Shown here one piece after another: positions 1 to 6,356 of a stretch of DNA of 64,000 nucleotides. Both the position numbers and the translations under genes were made by a program. Under the pieces are notes generated by a model. It did no database searches. It was not told the DNA's origin and saw only the letters and a program-made list of their open reading frames with translations. The DNA comes from Extibacter muris (GTDB lineage Bacteria > Bacillota > Clostridia > Lachnospirales > Lachnospiraceae), in contig NZ_SMMX01000003.1 of assembly GCF_004345005.1 (NCBI RefSeq), positions 1 through 64,000 on the forward strand. Direction: 5' to 3'. The first letter of the stretch is position 1. The number at the start of each line of letters is the position of its first letter.

Positions 1-247
1 TAAAATACTGTAAATCCGGCGAAATAATATCTTTTCAAAAAATGATATTTTCACCAAGGGATAAGTGCGCCCTTTTTTCGAAAAAAATATTTTTTTATTT
101 ATCTATTGACATTTATTAGCTGGACTTAATAAAAAGGAATAGCAACATTGACTGTCATCCTGCGACTGAATAAACATGGTTTATTACCAATGATAAGAGT
201 CCGGGCTCAAAGTCCCACTTGTTTGTGCCTTGAGCGAAGCGAAAGGA

Positions 248-757
248 ATGATAAAAACTATGAAGGAGTTTTTGGGTAAAATACGGACTCCCCAAAAGTT
301 ATATTTCATTCGGAAGCAAGTGCTTATTTCCATGGGCATCCTGCTGTTGGGGGCTTTTATGGGGGCTTTTTCAAAATATTTGGACTACCGGCAGGCAAAC
401 CTCCCGACGTTACTGCACCTGATTGACCGTGCAGTGGATTTGCATAACTTTCTGGGGAAATTAGCACCCTGGCTTGTTATTGCGGTGTGCATTGCCGTTT
501 ACAGCACAACACCTATCAAGGCTGGCATCAATGTTTTTGCCTTTTTTGCGAGAATGGTATCAAGCTACTACTTGTACAGCAATTTCATAGCTGGATTTTT
601 CCCGAAAAGCTATGCCCTTATCTGGATTACATTTACGGCGGTATCCTCTTTCTTCGCATTTTTGTGTTGGTATGCAAAAGGTACAGGGTGGATTGCTTTG
701 CTCCTGGCCTCCGGGGTTACGGGGGCATTGCTGAACTGGAAATACAGAGAGGAGTGA
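248..757 (+). CDS. Multi-pass membrane protein of unknown function
   Basis: About 169 residues with a basic N-terminus and four to five hydrophobic stretches (roughly residues 25-45, 72-92, 97-112, 118-138 and 145-160), so an integral membrane protein. No family is recognised with confidence; a G-A-F-x-G-A-F segment followed by YLDYR resembles the GAFIGGSIFRYLDY stretch of the small membrane protein at 60763, so the two may be related. A TTG at 230 is in frame, but ATG 248 or ATG 260 is a likelier start because AAAGGA lies at 242-247. It ends six bases before the acetyltransferase at 764, so the two are probably cotranscribed. Confidence 0.6.
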   Translation: MIKTMKEFLGKIRTPQKLYFIRKQVLISMGILLLGAFMGAFSKYLDYRQANLPTLLHLIDRAVDLHNFLGKLAPWLVIAVCIAVYSTTPIKAGINVFAFFARMVSSYYLYSNFIAGFFPKSYALIWITFTAVSSFFAFLCWYAKGTGWIALLLASGVTGALLNWKYREE

Positions 758-763
758 TTCACT

Positions 764-1246
764 GTGTATACTAAAGACTTAGATTTTAGATATGCTAAAC
801 GAGAAGACACAGCATTGATTTTGCAATTTATCAAAGAACTTGCTGATTATGAAAAAATGCTTAACGAAGTCGTTGCTGATGAAAAAACATTGGAGGAATG
901 GATTTTTGACAAACAAAAGGCAGAAGTGATTTTCGCTGTAGTAAACGGAAAAGAAGTTGGCTTTGCTCTTTTCTTTCACAATTTCTCTACTTTCTTGGGT
1001 AGAGCCGGAATTTACCTTGAAGATTTGTATGTAGAGCCAGAATGCAGAGGAAAAGGATATGGAAAAGCAATCCTAAAAAGACTGGCGGCCATTGCTGTTG
1101 AACGTGGTTGTGGCCGATTAGAATGGTGGTGCCTTGACTGGAATAGATCAAGCATTGATTTTTACCTTTCTTTAGGAGCAGAACCCATGTCTGACTGGAC
1201 AGTATATCGTATTACAGGGGATACACTTACCAACCTTGCAAAGTGA
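764..1246 (+). CDS. GNAT-family N-acetyltransferase
   Basis: 160-residue cytoplasmic acetyltransferase that would transfer acetyl from acetyl-CoA to an amine. Motif A is clear: LYVEPECRGKGYGKAIL (about residues 90-106) carries the R-G-x-G-x-G/A pyrophosphate-binding signature. The C-terminal WNRSSIDFYLSLGAE block is motif B. The early RYAKREDTALILQFIKELADYE segment and overall length resemble diamine (spermidine/spermine-type) acetyltransferases, but the substrate cannot be read from sequence. GTG start with AGAGAGGAG upstream. It follows the membrane protein at 248 closely and nothing in it looks damaged. Confidence 0.85.
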   Translation: MYTKDLDFRYAKREDTALILQFIKELADYEKMLNEVVADEKTLEEWIFDKQKAEVIFAVVNGKEVGFALFFHNFSTFLGRAGIYLEDLYVEPECRGKGYGKAILKRLAAIAVERGCGRLEWWCLDWNRSSIDFYLSLGAEPMSDWTVYRITGDTLTNLAK

Positions 1247-1431
1247 TCTGAGAAGCCGCTGCAAAAGAGTGTGGTGGGAGAGTCCGGGATATCGGGATCA
1301 AGTTTTCCTTAAAAGAAACTTATACAGATGATGAGTGTCGTCTATGCCTACTACGGCGGTCAACCTTACCCGCAGCGTAGCAAGGGGAGCAAGGTAAATA
1401 CGGATTTTTGGTTAAGTTTCATGCAGTCCTC

Positions 1432-1460
1432 TTGACATTATTTCGGCATACCGATATAAT
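1432..1460 (+). promoter_or_regulatory. Consensus sigma-A promoter for the HipBA-like pair
   Basis: Perfect TTGACA at 1432-1437, 17-bp spacer, perfect TATAAT at 1455-1460. Transcription should begin near 1467, leaving only about 18 nt before the ATG at 1485, so the mRNA leader is extremely short. Confidence 0.85.
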
Positions 1461-1484
1461 AATGGCAGAGAGGATGTGGCAGGA

Positions 1485-1889
1485 ATGATGATCGAGAGCT
1501 TGCTGAAAAAGCGCAACATGACAAAATACAGATTAGCCGTAGACGCGGGAATCCCTCACGCTACGCTCAACGATATATGCAGCGGTAAGACAAAGCTTGA
1601 AAAATGCTCTGCTGAAACGGTGTATAAGCTGGCAAAGACGCTTGGCGTGACAATGGAGCTCTTAACTGCCGAGGGAATCCATCAGGCAGAAAAGGAACGC
1701 TCCTATGAGTACGGACTGCCTGCATATCTGAAGCATGATTTGGACGCATACAAGGACGGATTGAAAAACAAATCTCCTCTGCTTGACTGCCTGTGGGGAG
1801 AACTCTATGGCAGTATCAATATTGCTGAGATTAACGACGGCGTGATCACAAAGGAACATGCCGATTATCTCAGAGCAAAATATCTTTAA
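1485..1889 (+). CDS. XRE-family DNA-binding protein, HipB-like antitoxin candidate
   Basis: About 134 residues. The N-terminal half is a Cro/CI-type helix-turn-helix: MTKYRLAVDAGIPHATLNDICSG shows the first helix, turn and recognition helix. The C-terminal half is a small acidic domain of a kind often found on XRE partners of HipA-like kinases. The gene sits 14 bp upstream of a HipA-like kinase and shares its promoter, the usual order for an autoregulating antitoxin-toxin pair. A GTG at 1476 is possible but leaves no room for a ribosome site after the predicted transcription start; ATG 1485 has AGAGAGG about 11 nt upstream. The antitoxin role is inferred from context. Confidence 0.75.
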   Translation: MMIESLLKKRNMTKYRLAVDAGIPHATLNDICSGKTKLEKCSAETVYKLAKTLGVTMELLTAEGIHQAEKERSYEYGLPAYLKHDLDAYKDGLKNKSPLLDCLWGELYGSINIAEINDGVITKEHADYLRAKYL

Positions 1890-1903
1890 GGAAATGATGA
1901 CGA

Positions 1904-2833
1904 ATGGCTGAAAAAATTGATTTTACAAACTGTCGGGTGGTACCCGGCAGAGCATACAACGGAGCAAACGGCAAGAAGATTGCCGTAGAATATGACGGCA
2001 CACTGTATATGCTGAAATTCCCACCCTTCGGCAAGAATAAGCCCACTGGGCTTTCCTATACCAATAGCTGTTTCAGCGAGCATATCGCAAGCAGTATCTT
2101 CAATCTGATCGGCGTAAGGGCGCACGAAACCATGCTTGGCACATTTAAGGTAGGCGGCAAGGAGAAGATTGTCTGTGCCTGCAAGGACTTTACAGCGGAC
2201 GGAAAGAGATTTTTTGATTTCTGTTCCATCAAGAATACGATTCTGGAATCAGATTCAAATGGTACGGGAACAGAGCTTGAAGATATACTTGATACGATTG
2301 GAAAGCAGCAGTACGTTTCGCCCGAGGTGTTGGAACGGCACTTTTGGGATGTATTTGTTGTAGATGCCTTACTTGGAAACTTCGACCGTCATAACGGAAA
2401 TTGGGGATTCCTGTTTGATGAAAAAACGGGAGAATCAAGCATAGCACCCATCTACGATTGCGGAAGCTGTCTTTTGCCGCAGGCGGATGAGAAGATCATG
2501 AATGAAGTGCTGTCAAACGAGGATGCGCTGCATTCGAGAGTTTATCTGTATCCGACCTCTGCCATAAAGCAGAACGACAGAAAAATTAACTACCGTGATT
2601 TTCTAATGAGTGCGGAATATGAAGACTGCAGTGAGGCAGTCAAACGGATTGTTCACCGGATTGATATGGAAGTAATTAGTGAATTCATTGATTCTACACC
2701 ATATCTGTCGGATCTGCAAAGAGCCTTTTACAAGCACTATATAAAGGCGAGATACAATCTGATCCTTGTTCCAGCTTTTGATTTGGCAGTCAGTCTCGAA
2801 CAGGAGCCGAACAAGCCGATAATGGGAATGTAA
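1904..2833 (+). CDS. HipA-like serine/threonine kinase (toxin candidate)
   Basis: 309 residues, shorter than E. coli HipA (about 440) and nearer the compact CtkA/HipT-like kinases. Visible kinase features: an ATP-site Lys in LYMLKFPP (about residue 38), the catalytic loop LLGNFDRHNGNWG (about 157-169, Asp and Asn), and the metal-binding IYDCGS (about 184-189). Such kinases phosphorylate cytosolic targets, classically glutamyl-tRNA synthetase, to arrest growth; the target here is unknown. Translationally close to the XRE gene before it and followed by two terminator hairpins. No lesion is visible, so this toxin-antitoxin-like module looks intact. Confidence 0.8.
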   Translation: MAEKIDFTNCRVVPGRAYNGANGKKIAVEYDGTLYMLKFPPFGKNKPTGLSYTNSCFSEHIASSIFNLIGVRAHETMLGTFKVGGKEKIVCACKDFTADGKRFFDFCSIKNTILESDSNGTGTELEDILDTIGKQQYVSPEVLERHFWDVFVVDALLGNFDRHNGNWGFLFDEKTGESSIAPIYDCGSCLLPQADEKIMNEVLSNEDALHSRVYLYPTSAIKQNDRKINYRDFLMSAEYEDCSEAVKRIVHRIDMEVISEFIDSTPYLSDLQRAFYKHYIKARYNLILVPAFDLAVSLEQEPNKPIMGM

Positions 2834-2852
2834 CAACAGAATACTTTATTAG

Positions 2853-2880
2853 AGGACGCTGAAAAACCGGCGTCCTTTTT
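2853..2880 (+). terminator. Rho-independent terminator after the HipA-like gene
   Basis: Perfect 7-bp stem AGGACGC (2853-2859) / GCGTCCT (2870-2876) running into a T tract to 2880. Confidence 0.8.
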
Positions 2881-2905
2881 ACTCAAGAATCATTTAGATA
2901 GCAAG

Positions 2906-2942
2906 AGTCGGGTGCAGACTTGAAAAGCTGCATCCGACTTTT
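2906..2942 (+). terminator. Second hairpin terminator
   Basis: A 12-bp stem with one mismatch, AGTCGGGTGCAG (2906-2917) against CTGCATCCGACT (2928-2939), followed by TTTT. It insulates the HipBA-like module from the TetR gene. Confidence 0.65.
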
Positions 2943-3002
2943 CCTGTTCTCTCCAGACTGAGAATGTCATGACATGGCAGCATTTCCAGTATTTATGCCG
3001 AC

Positions 3003-3046
3003 TTGAATTTCCTAATCCAATAAGGTATAATACTTATTAGATTAGG
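3003..3046 (+). promoter_or_regulatory. TetR-gene promoter buried in a large palindromic operator
   Basis: TTGAAT (3003-3008), 17-bp spacer, TATAAT (3026-3031). The spacer and -10 lie inside an inverted repeat: arms CCTAATCCAATAAG (3011-3024) and CTTATTAGATTAGG (3033-3046), 13 of 14 positions complementary, with the -10 box in the 8-nt centre. Binding there would block RNA polymerase, so autorepression by the adjacent TetR protein is likely. Confidence 0.8.
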
Positions 3047-3062
3047 TTGGGGGAGGATGGCT

Positions 3063-3632
3063 ATGTCACGGATGAAAACAGGCAAAGAAGCAATCATAAG
3101 CAGAGCAGCGCAAATGGCAAATGAGTCTGGGGAACAGAGCATTTCTTTGAAACTATTGGCTCAGGATTTAGGAATTCAGCCTCCGTCATTGTACTATTAT
3201 TTCAAAAGCCTGGATGACCTCAAGCGGGAGCTGATGCTCTATGGATGGCGCCAGATGGAGGAACAGCTGCTCCGCTCCATGATTGGGGTAAGCGGTTATG
3301 ATGCGATCCGAGCGGTGTCCTATGCCTTTTACAGGTTCGCTGTCAATAATCCGGGTGTACTTAATGTAATGCTGTGGTACAACCAATATGAGGATAAGGA
3401 AACTTCAGAGAATACCTCTGAACTGTTTGCCGCCCTCCATAGAATCATGGATTCACTGAATATTTCTGAGGAAAGCCGCCTGCATCTGATCCGAACCGTA
3501 AGGGGCCTTCTGCAGGGGTTTATCCTGCTGGTCAATCATAAGGCTTTTGGAGATTCCCCCTCCATAGAGGACAGTTTTGAATTTTCACTTAATGTTCTGA
3601 TAGAGGGCATGAAATCGTTGGAAGGAAAATAG
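3063..3632 (+). CDS. TetR-family transcriptional repressor
   Basis: About 189 residues. The N-terminal helix-turn-helix (SLKLLAQDLGIQPPSLYYYFKSLDDL, near residues 28-53) is typical TetR; the helical C-terminal ligand domain has the WHG-type layout. ATG 3057 is in frame, but the GGGGGAGG ribosome site abuts it, so ATG 3063 (7 nt further on) is the better start. The upstream palindrome at 3011-3046 points to autorepression. No efflux pump or enzyme lies immediately downstream; the neighbouring DNA is a transposon remnant, so the original target operon may have been displaced. Confidence 0.8.
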   Translation: MSRMKTGKEAIISRAAQMANESGEQSISLKLLAQDLGIQPPSLYYYFKSLDDLKRELMLYGWRQMEEQLLRSMIGVSGYDAIRAVSYAFYRFAVNNPGVLNVMLWYNQYEDKETSENTSELFAALHRIMDSLNISEESRLHLIRTVRGLLQGFILLVNHKAFGDSPSIEDSFEFSLNVLIEGMKSLEGK

Positions 3633-3743
3633 GAGGGGATGAAATATGTTGGGCAGCAGCTCAAATTATGGGATTTGAAAAAGGCTACCGCAATCCCACT
3701 GGCTTTAGACGGTGGGTTAAGGTAGCCAAAAGTAGCGGTCTGT

Positions 3744-4051
3744 GATACACTTCCTCTATGGGAACATGGAAATCAAAAAACAGACACAAATAAAGACCAT
3801 ATACACTATATGATAGAAACAGAACCAACGATGTCCGTTAGTAAAATTGTAAATCTGATGAAAAGCTACACAACATATCATATTTGGGAGAGATATCCGA
3901 ACCATCTCAGAAGTCATTTCTGGAAAGAACATACTTTTTGGACAGACGGATAATTTATGACAACAGAACTGCTAATGTTCTGTTGTATGCCTGTAGCGTG
4001 GGTAATGTTTCAGAAGAAATGTTAAAGAAATACATAGAAAACCAAGGGTAG
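3744..4051 (+). pseudogene. tnpA: tnpA (Y1 HUH transposase) remnant
   Basis: Reading from 3744 gives a C-terminal piece of a Y1 transposase: LPLWEHGNQKTDTNK, then IVNLMKSYTTYHIWERYP and HFWKEHTFWTDG, the region before the catalytic tyrosine helix. After that a TAA (about 3951) and roughly 30 extra bases interrupt the frame, and the ending (EEMLKKYIENQG, stop at 4049) resumes downstream. The N-terminus with the HUH motif is absent. Clearly non-functional. Confidence 0.7.
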
Positions 4052-4071
4052 AAAAAAGGGGGCGGCATTAA

Positions 4072-4520
4072 ATGTTAAAAGCGTATAAATATAGAATATA
4101 CCCAAACAATGAGCAGAAAATCCAGATTGCAAAAACGTTTGGGTGCTACCGCTTTGTGTATAACCAGACATTGGCATATCGGAAAGAAGCATACGAAAAA
4201 GAGGAAAAGCCTGTCAACGCTTCTAACAGAAATGCATCAAACAAGAATGCATCAAATCAGAATTCTTTCTAATCATTTAATCTGGTTGTTATTTACCAGC
4301 CATCTGTTTTTCTTGCTGCTCGATCATTTTCTTAACCATATAACCACCAACAGAACCATTCTGTCTTGATGTCAGGTCTCCGTTGTAACCCTCTGTTAAC
4401 GCCGTCACAAAAGATTTATCTGTCAGGAAGTGGACATGTCCTGTTTGCGGGGCAGAACATGACAGTGATGTAAATGCGGCAAAAAATATTCTTATGGAAG
4501 GATTAAGACAGATAGCATAA
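4072..4520 (+). pseudogene. tnpB: tnpB remnant, internally replaced
   Basis: The start is a typical TnpB N-terminus (MLKAYKYRIYPNNEQKIQ, then FGCYRFVYNQTLA), which runs 66 codons to a stop at 4272. The C-terminal end reappears at about 4430-4520: [19 protein letters not shown], the final CxxC zinc-finger half and conserved tail. The RuvC-like core is missing. Between the pieces sits unrelated DNA on the other strand. A short near-repeat (aatgcatcaaa...) lies at the left junction near 4230-4260. Confidence 0.75.
4289..4418 (-). pseudogene. Alpha/beta-type small acid-soluble spore protein fragment
   Basis: Reading the minus strand to a TAA at 4289-4291 gives [36 protein letters not shown] and a short tail EKQMAGK. 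The GDLTSRQNGSVGGYMVKKMI block is the C-terminal signature of alpha/beta SASPs, which coat DNA in spores. The N-terminal half is absent and the fragment is embedded inside tnpB. Within this window it is the best evidence that the host lineage forms spores. Confidence 0.75.
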
Positions 4521-4665
4521 AACGGTAATCATATAGGGTCGGTGCGACCCGAATTTACGCCTGTGGAGATAGTAGGTTGCGAGGTCGATGAAGCAGGAAG
4601 CCCATTGGCTTTAGACAATGGATGGTTCACATATAGTTACGCAGTGTAAAAAGAGGGTGTTTTGA

Positions 4666-4880
4666 ATGAAGAATAAAATACTGTTGATCGATGATGAGAA
4701 AGATATTGTGGACCTGATTGCAGAAGCTTTACGGCAGGACAGCTTTGCGTCCATTAAGAAAGCCTATACAGGTGCGGATGCGATCCCCATATGCAGAGAA
4801 TACCAGCCGGATGTGATCGTTTTAGATGTGATGCTGCCGGATATGGATGGCTTTGAGGTGTGCAAAGCCATCCGGGAATT
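4666..4880 (+). pseudogene. Response-regulator receiver fragment
   Basis: The first 72 or so residues are a receiver domain: LLIDDEKD acidic pocket, then VIVLDVMLPDMDGFEVC with the phosphoacceptor Asp, ending at AIRE. The conserved Thr/Lys end of the receiver and the whole DNA-binding domain are missing; the sequence passes straight into a histidine-kinase N-terminus in another frame. The fusion looks like one deletion between the regulator gene and its downstream kinase gene. Confidence 0.75.
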
Positions 4881-5847
4881 CTCTATCTGCTTTTTGGCCA
4901 GTCGCTCCTTACGCTTTTGCCGTCTGGTGTCTGAACGGAAATGATCAGAAAGTATTTACAGAGGATTTCAAAGATCAAATTATTTTTATAGATAACATTC
5001 CGCAGGTCAAGCAGTCCGGGCTTGAGCAGCTTCAGAAGCACAAGGTCGGCATTCAGATCATCGACAGCTCCGGAAAGGTGGTTTTTGGTTATCGGGAACC
5101 GGAGCAGTCCGATGAAGCGTATTCCGGTACGGAGCTGCTGCAGCTTGTTCTTGCCGGAAAATCAGCGGATGGAGAAATGACTGTCTTTTCAGGTGTAGCC
5201 TTTGACGCCGAAAAAGAATATGCCTATCTCTTATATTTTCCCGTGAATGTATCCAAAGTCACCATGTATGTAAACGGGGAACGCCGCAAGCATTATGCCG
5301 AGGTGATGCTGAAAAATATCTCCTATATGGAAAAGCTGGTTGACGATCTGAAGCTGACCTATCAGTTAGAAAACGGTATGATTCCCATACACGGGAGAAT
5401 CAGATCATTGCCCGTTTCCTGAAGGAGCTGGTCATAGACATTTTGAATACGCCGGAATACGAAACACGCAGCATCCATTTTGAAAGTGAAGAAGAAACGG
5501 TGATGTTCCCGTTTGACCAGATGCTTTTCACCAGAGCGTTTCGGAATTTGATCATCAATGACTTTGTGCATGGAGAGGAGCATACGGAGGTTACAGTAAG
5601 CATACCGGCGTCCAAAACCGCATTGAAAATTGAAGTCGCAGATAATGGAAAGGGCATGAGTGCAAAAGCGGTCCGGCATCTTTTCGACCGTTATTATCGT
5701 GGAACAAATACGGAACAAAAGCCGGAGGGAACGGGGCTGGGTCTCGCAATCGCAAAAGGGATCATTGACCTGCATGGCGGCGTAATCTCTGTTTCCAGTA
5801 TTCCGAATGTGGGTACTGCTTTTCAAATCGAATTTCTTATCAGTTAA
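4870..5847 (+). pseudogene. Histidine kinase, collapsed by deletion and frameshift
   Basis: Starts inside a transmembrane stretch, continues through an extracytoplasmic sensor (FTEDFKDQIIFIDNIPQ, IQIIDSSGKVVFGYREPE), then jumps at about 5284-5295 from VNGERRK directly to HYAEVMLKNISYMEKLVDD. The second membrane helix, HAMP segment and phospho-accepting His box that should lie between are gone. A one-base frameshift near 5386-5395 separates this from the ATP-binding domain, which is otherwise good (N box NLIINDFVH, then ADNGKG, then GTGLGLAIAKGI). It formerly partnered the receiver fragment before it, and probably regulated the FMN-binding/ABC genes downstream. Confidence 0.8.
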
Positions 5848-5927
5848 GGTTAATTAAGGTTGCCTAAAAATTAGATTAAGGTTGGCACGCTATTCTATTT
5901 TATATGATAGGTGCCAGCCTTTTTTTA
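5845..5927 (+). promoter_or_regulatory. Direct repeats and hairpin ahead of the FMN-binding gene
   Basis: TTAAGGTT occurs twice in TTAAGGTTAATTAAGGTT (about 5845-5862) and again near 5876, an arrangement typical of OmpR-family regulator boxes. It is followed by a terminator-like hairpin, GTTGGCAC (5881-5888) with GTGCCAGCC (5911-5919) and seven T residues to about 5926. The hairpin may end the broken kinase transcript or attenuate the downstream operon. Confidence 0.55.
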
Positions 5928-5943
5928 GTTTGGAGGTGAGAGG

Positions 5944-6348
5944 ATGAAGGGTAAGTGGAAAAAAGCGGTTTCTTATCTAATCACGATTGCGGTTACGATC
6001 TGTGTCTGTCTTGCGATTGTCGCAGTTGTGTTACGTCCACAGACTTTGAGCATCGGTACGGTTGACTTAAACACGGTTGCGGATGGTGAGTATATCGGCG
6101 TATGCCAAAACAAAATTCTTTTTGCTGTTGTTAAGGTAGAGGTTCAGGACCACAAAATTACCGATATTGAGGTTGTGGAGCATAAAGCTTCCTATATGGA
6201 GCAGGCAAAGCAGATTGCTGGTGCGGTTTCCGCAGCGCAAAGCCTGGAGGTGGATGCCATATCCGGCGCCACGCTCACCAGTGATACCGTATTAAAAGCA
6301 ATCGAAAACGCATTAGAACAGGACGGTAAGCCGTCTGATGGAAAGTAG
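5944..6348 (+). CDS. Membrane-anchored FMN-binding domain protein
   Basis: 134 residues: one N-terminal transmembrane helix (about 10-30) and an extracytoplasmic FMN_bind domain. The C-terminal DAISGATLTSDTV matches the D-x-x-S-G-A-T motif to which FMN is covalently attached by a flavin transferase in proteins such as NqrC/RnfG. A role in extracytoplasmic electron transfer is inferred. It lies 8 bp before a large ABC permease, so the three genes 5944-9543 probably form one operon; standalone FMN_bind proteins next to such exporters are common in Clostridia. Start ATG with GGAGGTGAGAGG upstream. Confidence 0.8.
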   Translation: MKGKWKKAVSYLITIAVTICVCLAIVAVVLRPQTLSIGTVDLNTVADGEYIGVCQNKILFAVVKVEVQDHKITDIEVVEHKASYMEQAKQIAGAVSAAQSLEVDAISGATLTSDTVLKAIENALEQDGKPSDGK

Positions 6349-6356
6349 GTGCAGTC

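Larger units (their letters stand above)
3690..4632 (+). mobile_element. Decayed IS200/IS605-type element with foreign insert
   Basis: Two end hairpins share a GGCTTTAGAC core: CCCACT...GGTGGG around 3695-3716 and CCCATT...AATGG around 4601-4620. Between them lie a broken Y1 transposase (tnpA), N- and C-terminal pieces of TnpB, and a structured stretch after tnpB including GGGTCG/CGACCC at 4536-4550, the position of an omegaRNA scaffold. The middle of tnpB is missing and replaced by a reversed spore-protein fragment. The element cannot move by itself. Confidence 0.75.

Noticed and set aside
1..247. Promoter TTGACA at 106-111
   Set aside because: No acceptable -10 at 16-18 bp; the region is simply A+T-rich.
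1260..1420. Possible gene tail (AKECGGRVRDIGIKFSLKET)
   Set aside because: Too short and without a recognisable family; I could not support a call.
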